Of a stretch of DNA of 64,000 nt, positions 46,869 to 57,649 are shown piece after piece. Below the pieces are notes generated by a model. That model had not been told where the DNA came from, searched no databases, and saw only the letters and a list, made by a program, of their open reading frames with translations. Positions within the stretch are counted from its first letter, which is position 1, and each line of letters opens with the position of its first letter. The translations under genes were made by a program, and so were the position numbers. This DNA comes from Antilocapra americana. Its lineage: Eukaryota; Chordata; Mammalia; Artiodactyla; Antilocapridae. Where the stretch lies: contig ML664161.1 in assembly GCA_007570785.1 (NCBI GenBank), positions 806,060 through 870,059 on the forward strand, given 5' to 3'.

Positions 46869-47565
46869 AATCAGAGAAATGAGTGGAAAGAAAGAGTAGT
46901 TTACTGGATGGGGAAATTAAAATAAATTGGAAATTATTTGTAACAAAATAATCAAAATTTGAGTAAAATAATTATTCTTTTCAAAGAGTTCTGTCTAAAT
47001 GAAATATAACACATACCACAGTAATTTGAAATGTCCACGGTTTTACAAAATTTCAACCTTGTAACATAGAATATTAGCACTGTGTGGTAAACTAGAAACT
47101 TGTGTTTATGGATGATGCTAGTCTAACTATCACTAAGAGATCACACAGACATGAGTACATTTTACATAATTAATTATGTTTTCCAGGTAAAATTTGTAAA
47201 CTTAGAATATAATGTAAGAATTTCATATATAAATTTTGAAATCTTAGAAAATAAATCATGATTGATGGTTTAACTGTGTCTTTAAAAGTTAGGGTTTAAT
47301 AACTTTGCAAAAAAATAAAAAAGAGAGAATTCATTCTCCAGTATTAAAACTTAAACCTTATAAAATTATTTAGACTACAGCAACAATGTAATTATATTTT
47401 GTGAAGAACTAAAATATTTAAGATGAATGATCAAAATTTCTGATTTATTAAAATTATATTTTGGAACATCTGTATCTTAGTCATGTTATTCTTTATCAAT
47501 AACTATTTTGCTACTATTTTCGAAATAAGGAGCAAAAAAAGAGACACATGAGCATGATAAAATAA
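46869..47565. other. AT-rich non-coding DNA
   Basis: Nothing recognised. Confidence 0.5.
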
Positions 47566-47690
47566 TGATAATGCTGTTTGATTTAGTTCTGCTCACATTT
47601 CTTTAAAACTTTCATTAAAATTGTGGTGTTGCAGCTTTTTTATAGACCTCTCCTCAATCAGAAGTGAGTATAGCTCAATCTCTGTATTTG
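47566..47690 (+). repeat. Local direct duplication, copy A
   Basis: About 125 bp repeated at 48361-48489 in the same orientation with roughly six substitutions and two small indels. Shared phrases are 'gtggtgttgcagctttttta' and 'tatagctcaatctctgtatt'. No known repeat family recognised. Confidence 0.92.
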
Positions 47691-47811
47691 ACTTTGCATG
47701 TGACTTTGATGAGATAATCAATCAGTTTTCTTTCAGTGCTGTTTAGGAATGTTATTAACTATACAAAGGTCAAATAGCATAGACATTTTTGCATTTTTCC
47801 TCATAACATTG

Positions 47812-47932
47812 GTGTTCAGTCACTAAGTCATGTCTGACTCTGTGCCCCCATGGACTGCAGCAAGCCAGGCTTCCATGTCCTTCATTATCTCCAGGAGTTC
47901 GCTCATATTCATATCCATTGAATGTCAAATGA
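47812..47932 (-). mobile_element. Short BovB 3' fragment with 9-bp target duplication
   Basis: Antisense BovB tail ('ttcagtcactaagtcatgtc', 'tccttcattatctccaggag') ending near 'atatccattga', plus 11 extra bases. 'ataacattg' flanks it at 47803-47811 and 47933-47941. Confidence 0.85.
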
Positions 47933-48017
47933 ATAACATTGCTTGAATATAATTACTAAATATGCACTTATACCAATTATGAAACTATTACACATTTATA
48001 TCTGCTAATGTAGCAAT

Positions 48018-48242
48018 TATTGTTGTTTAGTCACTAAACAACTTTAGTGACTAAACAACCGACTTTTTTGTGACCCCTTGGACTGTAGCCCTCCAGGCTT
48101 TTCTGTCCATGGGATTTCCCTGCAAGAATCCTGGAGTGGGTTTCAATTTTCTTCTCCAAGGGATCTTCTTGACCCAGGGACTAAGCCTGCATCAGCACTG
48201 GCAAACAAATTCTTTACTACTGAGCCACTAGGAAATACCATA
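48018..48242 (-). mobile_element. Bov-tA SINE with internal perfect palindrome, antisense
   Basis: Body 'ggactgtagccctccaggct' to tRNA head ('tatttcctagtggctcagta' on the minus strand). Flanked by 'gtagcaat' at 48010-48017 and 48243-48250. Its 3' end carries a 17-bp-arm perfect inverted repeat (48022-48038 and 48043-48059) that normal Bov-tA copies lack. Confidence 0.88.
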
Positions 48243-48323
48243 GTAGCAATAAGTAAATGTGAAAAAAAAAATGCAGGCAGTCTCCAGATTTCCAGATTTT
48301 AAGATTCAATGGTTGATTTGATT

Positions 48324-48590
48324 CACTAGAGGTAAGTAATCACGATCTGAATTGTGATGATGATATTGCTGTTGTGATTTAGTTCTGGTCACATTTCTTT
48401 AAAACTTCAATTAAAATGGTGGTGTTGCAGCTTTTTTATAGACCTCTCCTCCTCAATCAGAAGTGACTATAGCTCAATCTCTGTATTTAATATTGCTGTA
48501 TTTGAATGAGCAATCTCTGTATTTGAAATCAGATTAATATCTGATTCGATATTAATTCACAATCTGGATTGTGATTACTTGCCTCTAATG
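48324..48590. repeat. Inverted repeat with 34-bp arms enclosing duplication copy B
   Basis: Arm 48324-48357 ('cactagaggtaagtaatcac' onward) is the reverse complement of 48557-48590 at 28 of 34 positions. Between the arms lies the second copy of the 125-bp local duplication (48361-48489). A further small perfect hairpin, 'attaatatc' (48533-48541) with 'gatattaat' (48548-48556), abuts the right arm. Confidence 0.9.
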
Positions 48591-48894
48591 GGACATAATC
48601 TCCTACCCCATTTAGCACAAGTAAAGTGAAGATGCCGTCATGTCTGACTTACAAGAAGCATAACTCAAAGCACCTAAACATTCTTATTCAGCTGTTAAGC
48701 ACAATACTAAAGTTTAAGATATTATTTAATTCTCTAAATTTTCTATAGTATGATATATTGTTATTTTTACATATGTGCTTCTTTTTGTCTTGAGCCTCAA
48801 ATTTTTAAACTTCTAATTCTTTCATTATTTGGTATTAACCAAGGTTTGGTGTTAATTTGCTATTGATTTATTAGGGGTTGTAAATATAAAATCA
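48591..48894. other. Non-coding DNA
   Basis: Nothing recognised. Confidence 0.5.
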
Positions 48895-48916
48895 TGTAAA
48901 ACATTACAAACTTTAT

Positions 48917-49268
48917 TTTTTTTTAATCTTTTTTTTCCTTTTATTGTTTTTGCCATACAATGCCATGATATCACCATGGGTTTACATATAGTCCCCCTTC
49001 AGAACCCCCCTCCCTCCCCCCTTCCTCCTCCCTCCCCCCCGGGAAATCTCAATGCACCAGCCCCGAGCATCAATCCTGGGTTGGCGATTGATTAGACATA
49101 TGATAATTAACATGTTTCAATGCCATTTTCCCATATCATCCCACCCTTACCCTCATCCACATAGTCCACGAGTCTATTCTATACATCTGCGTTCCTTTTG
49201 CTGTCTCGCATGTTGGGTTCTCGTTACCGTTTTTCTAAATTCCATATATATGCGTTAGTATACTGTAT
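48917..49268 (-). mobile_element. Young 5'-truncated L1 tail, antisense, with 22-bp target duplication
   Basis: About 350 bp of ruminant L1 3' UTR in reverse: 'gtttttgccatacaatgcca', a C-rich tract about 48990-49040, and 'tccatatatatgcgttagta'. The repeat 'tgtaaaacattacaaacttt' and two further bases (48895-48916) recurs at 49269-49290 with one C/T difference. Confidence 0.94.
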
Positions 49269-49290
49269 TGTAAAACATTATAAACTTTAT

Positions 49291-49924
49291 AGAAATATAA
49301 ACATTTTTTACACTTAAAGAACTAGCAAAATACATTAAAAATAAAGATTTTTTATTTATGTAAGAGATTATAGACAGGGCATGTAGTATTAATATTTGGC
49401 TCTGCAAGTCAAGTAGTTATTTAATGTATGACTGATCAGAATTATTTTACCATTTTTATTTCATTTCATATTTTAACTAAGAATTTTTTCATCTGTTTCT
49501 TCTTCAGAATAGTGAAATAAATGCCACCTGAGAATTAAAAAGAATTTTGAGTGCCTCACATGAATAACAGCATAATTTTAGTTGTCAAAGGTGCTTTGAT
49601 TAATGTACTGGAGAAAATCAGTTAGACTTCACATTCTGGAGTTTTAGACTTCTTTGAGCTGCTGTACAGAATATCATAACTCTTATTCTTATGATTCTAA
49701 ATGCCAAGTGGAAGCTTTATATATCTCTTAGTGATTCTGTGCAGAGCCAAGCGGTAAAGCAGTTATAACACATCTTCTTGTTTCACAAGAAGATATCTTC
49801 TTCACAAAATGACATCTTACATTTAAAAAATTAACTAACAATGAGATGTTGGAATTACTTGTGCTCACAAGATAGAAACTCACAAAAGATATTTAAGTGT
49901 AGCCAGGGATTTTCTATTACCAGT
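49291..49924. other. Non-coding DNA with a small hairpin
   Basis: No gene or family. 'atcttcttg' and 'caagaagat' form a hairpin near 49773-49795, followed by another 'atcttcttcac'. Confidence 0.5.
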
Positions 49925-51083
49925 GATGCTAGTGGATGCCAACATCTGCTGGATCATGGAAAAAGCAAGAGAGTTCCAAATAAACATCTACTTTTGCTTT
50001 ATTGACTACACCAAAGCCTTTAACTATGTGGATCATAACAGGCTGTGGAAAATTGTTAAAGAGGTGGGAATACCAGACCACCTGACCTGCCTCCTGAGAA
50101 ATCTGTATGCAGGTAAAGAAGTTACAGTTAGAACTGGACATGGAACAACAGACTGGTTCTAAATAGGAAAAGGAGTACGTCAAGGCTCTATATTGTCACT
50201 CTGTTTATTTAACTTATATACAGAGTACATGATGTGAAATGTCGGGCTGGGCAAAGCACAAGCTGGGATCAAGATTGCTGAGAGAAATATCAATAACCTC
50301 AGATATGTAAATAACACCACCCTTATGGCAGAAAGCAAAGAAGAACTCAACAGCTTCTTGATGAAAGCAATTGAGGAGAGTTAAAACCTTGGCTTAAAAC
50401 TCAACATTCAGAAAACTAAGATTACAGCATCAGATCCCATCACTTCTTGTCAAATAGATGGAGAAACAATGGAAACAGTGAGAGACTTTATTTTGGGGAG
50501 CTCCAAAATCACTTCAAATGGTGACTACAGCCATGAAATTAAAAGACAATTGCTCTTCGGAAGAAAAGATGTGGCCAGCCTAGACAGCATTAAAAAGCAG
50601 AGACATTACTTTGTCAGCAAAGATCCATCTAGTCAAAGCTATGGTTTTCCCAGCAGTCATGCATGGGTGTGAGAGTTGGACTATACAGAAAACTGAGCTC
50701 CAAAGAATTAATGCTTCTGAACTGTGGTGTTGGAGAAGACTCTTGAGAGTCCCTTGGACAGCAAGGAGATCCCACCAGTCCATCCTAAAGGAAATCAGTC
50801 CTGAATATTCCAAAGGACTGATGCTAAAGCTGAAACTCCAATACTTTGGCCACCTGATGAGAAGAACTGACTCATTGGAAAAGACCCTGATGCTGGGAAA
50901 GATTGAAGGTGGGAGGAGAAGGGGATGACAGAGGAGGAGACAGTTGGATGGCATCACCGATGCCATAGACATGAGTTTGAGTAGGCTCCAGGGGTTGGTA
51001 TTGGGCAGGGAAGACTGGCATGCTGCAGTCCATGTGGTCACAGAGACAGACACGACTGAGTGACTGAATTGAACTGAACTGAA
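49925..51083 (+). mobile_element. BovB, 5'-truncated within RT
   Basis: Runs from 'atgctagtggatgccaacat' to 'actgaattgaactgaactga'. Frame pieces: Ile-Asp-Tyr-Thr-Lys-Ala-Phe-Asn (about 50000), an RT active site reading Tyr-Val-Asn-Asn instead of Tyr-Ala-Asp-Asp (50304-50315), and a long open C-terminal piece at 50611-50928 with Gly-Cys-Glu-Ser-Trp-Thr and Leu-Trp-Cys-Trp-Arg-Arg-Leu-Leu. Catalytically dead and frame-broken. Confidence 0.94.
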
Positions 51084-51200
51084 TGATTATCAAAGGAAAA
51101 AATTATCTATAAATATTAATGTTACCCAAAACTCTTAAAATTATTTCATATTTTAGAACCATTTTAAAAGAATATTAGTTGAGCCCAATATTCAGTGCTA

Positions 51201-51368
51201 GGCTTCCCAGGTGGTTCAGTGGTAAAGAATCCTCCTGTCAGCAGGAGAAGGAAATGGCAACCTGCTCCAGTATTCTTGCTTGGGAAACCCCATGGACAGA
51301 GGAGCCTGGTAGGTAACATGGGCTTACAAAAGAACCAGACATGACTTAGTAACTAAACAACATAAACA
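51201..51368 (+). mobile_element. Bov-tA SINE with internal deletion
   Basis: Head 'ggcttcccaggtggttcagt' passes from 'tcctcctgtcag' straight to 'caggagaaggaaatggcaac', lacking the middle of the usual unit. Flanked by 'attcagtgcta' at 51190-51200 and 51369-51379. Confidence 0.93.
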
Positions 51369-51633
51369 ATTCAGTGCTATATATCACAATCAATCCTTTG
51401 TTTTGCTTATGGTACCAGTGTTTTTTATATATTTATTTTATTGAAATATATTTAATTTTAGGTATACAGTGATTCACTTATACATATACATATACATGGA
51501 CTGTACAAGTTGTATATTTTTCTATCTTTTGGAGTTACCTTCAGTCCCTATCATTAGAGTCTTATGTTTTTCCAAAGTACAAGTCTTTTGCATCCTTATG
51601 TATGTTTATTATAGATATTTTATTCTTTTTGAT

Positions 51634-51760
51634 GAAGGGGATGACAGAGGAGGAGACAGTTGGATGGCATCACTGATGCCATAGACATGAGTTTGAGTAG
51701 GCTCCAGGGATTGGTATTGGACAGGGAAGATTGGCATGCTGCAGTCCATGTGGTCACAGA
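51634..51760 (+). mobile_element. 127-bp BovB piece copied from the neighbouring BovB
   Basis: Same length and 123 of 127 bases identical to 50918-51044, including variants not shared by the other BovB copies here ('gaggaggagacagttggatg', 'gagtaggctccaggg', 'ttggtattgg'). It lacks the BovB terminal tract and sits inside L1 ORF2, where 'ttttgat' and 'gtgatcataa' would be contiguous. Confidence 0.93.
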
Positions 51761-52697
51761 ATGTGATCATAAATAGACTTATTTCCTTAATTTCCATTTC
51801 TGATCTTTGATTGTTATTGTATATTGAAACACATTTCTATATAAGAATTTTGTATCTTTCAATCTACCAAATTCATTATAAGCTCTAGTCATTTTCTGGT
51901 AGCATCTTCAGGATTTTTCTATATATAGTATCGTGTCATCTTCAAATAGTGACAGTTGTACTTCTTTTCCAATATGGATCACTCTATTTCTTTTCCTTTT
52001 CTGATTGCTGTGGCTAGAACTTTCCAAACCATGTTGAGTAAAAGTGCCAAGGGTGGACATTCTTTTATCATTCCTGCTCTAAGAGGGAATGCTTTTAATT
52101 TTTCACCACTGAATATAATGATAGCTGTGAGTTTGTCATATATGGCTTTTGTTTGTTAAGGTGTGTTACCATTAGGCATATTTTCTGGAGAGTTTTTTTT
52201 CATAAATGAATGCTAAATTTTATCAAAAGCTTTTTCTGCATCTATTTGTATGATCACATTGCATGGTGTATGATCCTTTTAATGTTCTGTTGGAGTTGGC
52301 TTGCTCATATTTTGTTGAGGGTTTGTGCATCTATGTTTATCATCTATCTCGGCCTGTAGTTTTCTTTTTCTGTGATACGTTTATCTGGCATTGGTATCAG
52401 GATGGTGCTGACATCATTGAATGAGCTCAGTAGCCTGCCTTCCTTTACAACTTTTTGGAATAATGTCAGACTTACATGTTAACTCTTCTCCAAGAGTTTA
52501 GTGGACTTCACCTGTGATGGCATCTGCACTTTTGTGTTTTGGGAGTTTTTTAATTATTGATTCAATTTCAGTACTTATAATTGGTCTGTTCACATTTTCT
52601 ATTTGTTCTTGGTTCAATCTTGGGAGTTCATATCTTTCTAAGACTTTGTCCTTTTCTTTTAGGTTGTCCATTTTATTGGTATATGACTACTTGTGGT

Positions 52698-52915
52698 GGG
52701 CTTCCCAAGTGGTGCTAGTGATAAAGAATCTGCCTGCCCATGCCAAAGATGCATAAGACATGGGTTTGATCCCTGGGTTGGGAAGATCCCCTGGAGTAGG
52801 AAATGGCTCCCCATTCCACTATTTTTGCCTGGAGAATTCCATGGGTAGAGGAAACTGGCAGTTTGCAGTCCTTGGGGCCACAGAGAGTCAGACATGACTG
52901 AGTGAATGAGCACAG
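52698..52915 (+). mobile_element. Bov-tA SINE
   Basis: tRNA head 'gggcttcccaagtggtgcta' and body to 'gacatgactgagtgaatgag', inserted in L1 ORF2. Moderately diverged. Confidence 0.92.
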
Positions 52916-53470
52916 TCTCTGCTTATAGCGGTCTCTTATGATCCTTTGTATTTCTGTGATGTTGGTTGCAGCTTTTTTTTTTTTACTTCTTATTTTATTG
53001 ATTTTGGCCTTCTTCTTTTTTGTGTGTTGAATCTGGCTAAAGGTTTGTCAATTTTATCCTTTAAAAAAATCATCTTTTACTTTATTGATCTTTTCTCTTG
53101 TTTTCTTCATCTTTATAATTTATTTCTTCTCTGGTCTCTATGATTTTTTTCATTCTACTAACTATGGGTTTTTTTTTTCTTTCTCTAGAAAAAAAGTTGC
53201 TTTAGATATAAGGTTAGGTTACTTATTTGAGATTTTTTTTTACAGCCTGAGATAAGCTTATGTCATTATTAACTGTCCTCTTAGAACTGCTTTGCTGTAT
53301 CCCATAAGTTTTGAATCATCATGTTTTCATTTTTATTTCTCTCTACATTTGTTTTTTTTAATTTTCTCTTTGATTTACTCAGTGGTCCATTGGTTGTTTA
53401 GTACTATATATTTAGCTTCCCTGTGTTTGTGATTTTTTTTTTTTCTTGTAGTAGATTTCTGGTAACACTG

Positions 53471-55787
53471 CTTTTTAACACAGTAGTGATGTAACAGTTT
53501 TGTCAATAATAAAGTTTTGAAATCACTTTGGGAGGCCATCTGACAGTACCTGCTTTCTGTTAAGTGTTTATAACAAGGAAGAAAACAGAAATATCTTCAC
53601 ACAGTAATTCTTTTTTTTAAAAAATACTGTATTGAGAAAATGCTAAAAGTTGTTGAGATTTACTATGAGGAGAAATAGGTAACCATAAAAGGATTTTTAG
53701 TTACTTGTAAATTTACCCAGTAAATCATTGTTCTCCACAGAAACTGTTGAGAATTTCACAGCCTTGAACTGTTCATTAATGTTTGTCTTAAAAAATTAGA
53801 ATTATAAAAGTTTTCACTTCTTTATGGGTCGGTAAAGGTAGAGACATCTTAGAATTTGTAAACAAGGAAAACATGGTAAAATTTTTCATTAAAGATTTCC
53901 TTATATAATAATAATAATAATAATAAATCCATACAGAATACTATGCCACTACATCTTTCTTTGGTATTGATATTATCATATCAAGTATATGCTTATAATA
54001 AGCTTTTAAAATATAGCATATATAACTTATTTTAACATAAAGTGTAGAAAACATAAATTTTAAAATGTATAGGCAATGAACTGAAATATTTCAGTAGGTA
54101 ATGAACTGAAATATTCAGAAAAAGACTGTAAAGCAAATAAAACAGAGATAGGTATCACTAGGAGAATAAAATTGCTCCTTTAGGGAAGGTAAACTGAAGC
54201 TATTACCTATTTGGAGAAGAATTTCCTCTGGTGGGTACTATATGATAGGAAAGAATGGATTGGCAAAGGGCAAATTGTGGTTCATGAGAATCAAATTAAA
54301 GGGAATGGATTTTCTTGTTTAAAAAACCTGGGTAGCTAGATGGCATATACAGAGAGAACATGAGACTGTGAGGTGACCATAATTGAATTCAGAACTGAGG
54401 GAGCTTAAAGAAGGGGCTATATATATAAGAAGGGATTATTTTTAATCTCTCTGATGATGTAAATTGAGACTTCATGCTTATTCATCATGGTGAATGAGAA
54501 AAGAGATCCCCGATTAAACTCAGATGCACAATTAGTCACTGTTGTAAAATGAACACAAGGTCAACTCCAGCTATAAATCCAAGGAACAGTGAATAAACTG
54601 GGAAAAGTGAAAAAAGCAGGAGTCTCATCTAAAAACAATCTCACTAAAAGGGAAGTCATGGACTCAGATTTCTGATTTTCACTAATTATATTGTCCAATA
54701 ACTCATACTGAAAAATTAAACAGTACCTTCATAGTAACTGAAATTGGCAAAAGAAAAATGCTGAATTTCCACTTATGTAGGTCAACCATTGAGATTATGC
54801 ATATGCTATACACACACACACACACACACACACACATGCATTCTTGAGGCATAAACAATCATTAAAGATAATCTGCAAATTAAATACATATTACACTTTA
54901 AAATAAATTAATAGAATAACCAAAATTATTTCTACAAAAACTCATTTAAAACATTCATGAATGTATTATGAATGGGAAAAGAGTCACACTGTAGTAAAAG
55001 AGCGCTAAACATGTTATAAATAAGGAAATAGAAAATGTATAATGAAAAATGCAAGTATGAAATTTTTTGAATCTTTGGAGTAGAACAACTAAAATAATAT
55101 ATTAAAAGATTACTACAACTTGCTTAGAATATAGGACATAAAATAATGAAACAGAAAATGTGAAAGAGAATTTAAAAGAAAGAGTATAGACTGGAAAACT
55201 TAAGCTCTAGTGGGAGTTCCTAAGTGAGAAATAGTGGAAGAGCTGACTTAGAAGAGTCAATAATCAAGGAAAGAGGGAAATAAATTCTTTCAAATGCTTT
55301 GTCATCCAGACAAGCAGTATTTTTACCAGACACTCTAGAAAGGAGTGATCTGATATTTAATGAGTGACCATTATATAATGATATTCAAAATAAATTAAAA
55401 ATCTGACCTATAAATTTTATAGATTTTAATTCTCCATTTTCTCTATATGTTTTCATTTATGCATGTTACCTTCTCTGCTTGATATTCTATCTGGCAGAGT
55501 CATTAAAATAGTGTGTCTTATAAACCCTATAGTGTCAGCCAGGGGTTCAATATGAAAAACTTGTTCTGTTTTATATATATATACACATACATTTATATAT
55601 ATATACACACAATCAACTCAATGTTGTTCTATCTTTGTTTGTGGAAATATATTTGGTAGACCATTATAAGTTAGTTATGAAATAATAAAATCACAAAGCA
55701 TAGAAGTTAAATTTGCCTAAATTCTGGAATTAGGATATCCAAATTATTTAGCTACATTAATATTGAGTTTTCTTTATATACAACATG
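53471..55787. other. AT-rich unique DNA with microsatellites
   Basis: No gene. Holds an (ATA)n run at 53906-53926, a (CA)13 run at 54811-54836, a TA/CA stretch at 55573-55610, and a small tandem duplication ('aatgaactgaaatatt' at about 54074 and about 54099). Confidence 0.55.
54811..54836. repeat. (CA)13 microsatellite
   Basis: Thirteen uninterrupted CA units. Confidence 0.97.
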
Positions 55788-56005
55788 AGTGCATGCTCAG
55801 TCACTAAGTCCTGTGTGACTTCTTGTGACCCCATGAATTGTAGGCTGCCAAGCTCCTCTGTCCATGGGATTTTCCAGGCAAAAATAATGGAGTGAGGTGC
55901 CATTTCCTCCTTCAGGGACCTTCTCAACCCAGGGACAGAACTCACGTCTCTTGTATCTCCTGCATTTGGTAGGCAGATTCTTGAACACTGTGTTACTTAG
56001 GAGGC
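55788..56005 (-). mobile_element. Bov-tA SINE, antisense, diverged
   Basis: Plus strand shows 'gctcagtcactaagtcctgt', 'tccatgggattttccaggca', 'cccagggacagaactcac' and a degraded tRNA head at 55975-56005. Minus orientation. Confidence 0.9.
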
Positions 56006-56757
56006 CTTATATTCAGTATATTTCATTTTAACTGAATTTGTGAAGTACAGATATATAAATAAGTTAAAATATAATTATTTTAACAATAATTTCCTTAAAG
56101 TATAATTATCAAAATTATTCCTTTAAAAAGGTTTCATGTTCACTTTATCCAGAATAGTTGTGGATTTAATAATTGCAGTCAGTGTCAGGCAGAATATCAG
56201 AAGAATGGAGAAGTTGGAACTATTAACAGTCTTATTTGGGAGACTGGGTTTGGTCCTGGCTCAGTAGATATGGATGGCTGGATGACTGTGTGACCTTTGA
56301 TTCCATTTTTTTTTTAATTCAACAAATGGCTATATATTTATTGCTTTGTTCCAGTTCTTGCATACACACATACACAAATATATGAACATGCACAGACATA
56401 TATGAAGCAAGAGGTAATTGAAATAAAATAGCTAAAATCAATTTAATTTTGTTTAGTGGTAAGTGTTATAAATAAAATAGAATGAGAAAGTAAATGGTAA
56501 ATTGTGGCTATTAAGTGCACTGTTTGTGAAGGACATTCCAAAGGCAGTGATACCTAAAAATAGAATGAAAAATAATGAAAGTGAGTGGCATAGAGCTAGA
56601 CTTTATGCACCCCTGTAGGCAGAGAGGTCATATGCCTAAATTTTTGCGTATAGAATTTTGGTAGTCATGATGTAGTATCTCCAGGTTTATCCCTTGAAAA
56701 CTTCTGGAAAAAAATAGAATCTTTCATGTGTTACTTCTCCTAGTTGAACAGACAAAT
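56006..56757. other. AT-rich non-coding DNA
   Basis: Nothing recognised. Poly-T at about 56307-56316. Confidence 0.5.
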
Positions 56758-56770
56758 TCTGATTACCTAT

Positions 56771-57636
56771 TAGTTCAGTTCAATTCAGTCACTCAGTCAT
56801 GTCCAACTCTTTGAGACCCCAAGAGCTGCAGCACGCCAGGCCTCCCTGTCCAACACCAACTCCAGCAGCCCAACCAAACTCATGTCCATTGAGTCAGTGA
56901 TGTCATTCAATCATGTCATCCTCTGTTGTCCCCTTCTCCTCCCACCCTCAATCTTTTCCAGCATCAGGGTCTTTTCAAATGAGTCAGTTCTTTGCATCAG
57001 GTGGCCAAAGTATTGGAGTTTCAGCTTCAACATCAGACCTTCCAATGAACATCCAGGACTGATGTCATTTAGGATGGACTAGTTGTATCTCCTTGGAGTT
57101 CAAGGGACTCTCAACAGTCTTCTCCAACACCATAGTTCCAAAGCATCAATTCTTCGGGCCTCAGCTTTCTTTATAGTCCACCCTCACATCCATATACGAC
57201 TACTGGAAAAACCATAGCCTTGACAAGACGGACCTTTGCCGGTAAAGTAATGTCTCTGCTTTTTAATATGCTGTCTACATTGGTCATAACCTTCCTTCCA
57301 AGGAGTAAGCATCTTTTAATTTCATGGCTGCAGTCACTATCTGCAGTGATTTTGGACCCCCCCCCCAAAATAAAGTATCTCACTGTTTCTACTGTTTGCC
57401 CATCTATTTGCCATGACGTGATAGGACCAGATTTCATGATCTTACTTTTCTGAATGTTGAGCTTTGAGCCAACTTTTTCACTCTTCTCTTTCACTCTCAT
57501 CAAGAGGCTCTTTATTTCCTCTTTGCTTTCTACCATAAGGGTGGTGTCATCTGCATATCTGAGGTTATTGACATTTCTCTAGGAAATCTTGATTCCAGCT
57601 TGTGCTTCCTCCAGCCCAGCATTTCTCATGATGTAC
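56771..57636 (-). mobile_element. BovB, 5'-truncated, minus strand, with 13-bp target duplication
   Basis: Begins with the antisense 3' terminus ('ttcagttcaattcagtcact') and ends inside the RT domain at 'cacatttctcatgatgtac'-like sequence. 'tctgattacctat' flanks it at 56758-56770 and 57637-57649. On the minus strand the RT active site is still Tyr-Ala-Asp-Asp (57546-57557). A 121-codon piece at 57171-57536 carries Lys-Leu-Asn-Ile-Gln-Lys and Lys-Ala-Met-Val-Phe-Pro-Val-Val. Without its endonuclease half it cannot move itself. Confidence 0.94.
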
Positions 57637-57649
57637 TCTGATTACCTAT

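Larger units (their letters stand above)
51425..53470 (-). mobile_element. Old L1 ORF2, antisense, interrupted
   Basis: Minus-strand L1 sequence with a 3' UTR scrap at 51430-51500 and ORF2 from about 51530. Landmarks: 'tcttttgcatccttatgtat', 'gtatcgtgtcatcttcaaat' (the RT active-site region, about 51930), 'ctttttctgcatctatttgt' and 'ggtttgtcaattttatcctt' (53043). Interrupted by a 127-bp BovB copy (51634-51760) and a Bov-tA (52698-52915). Confidence 0.82.
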
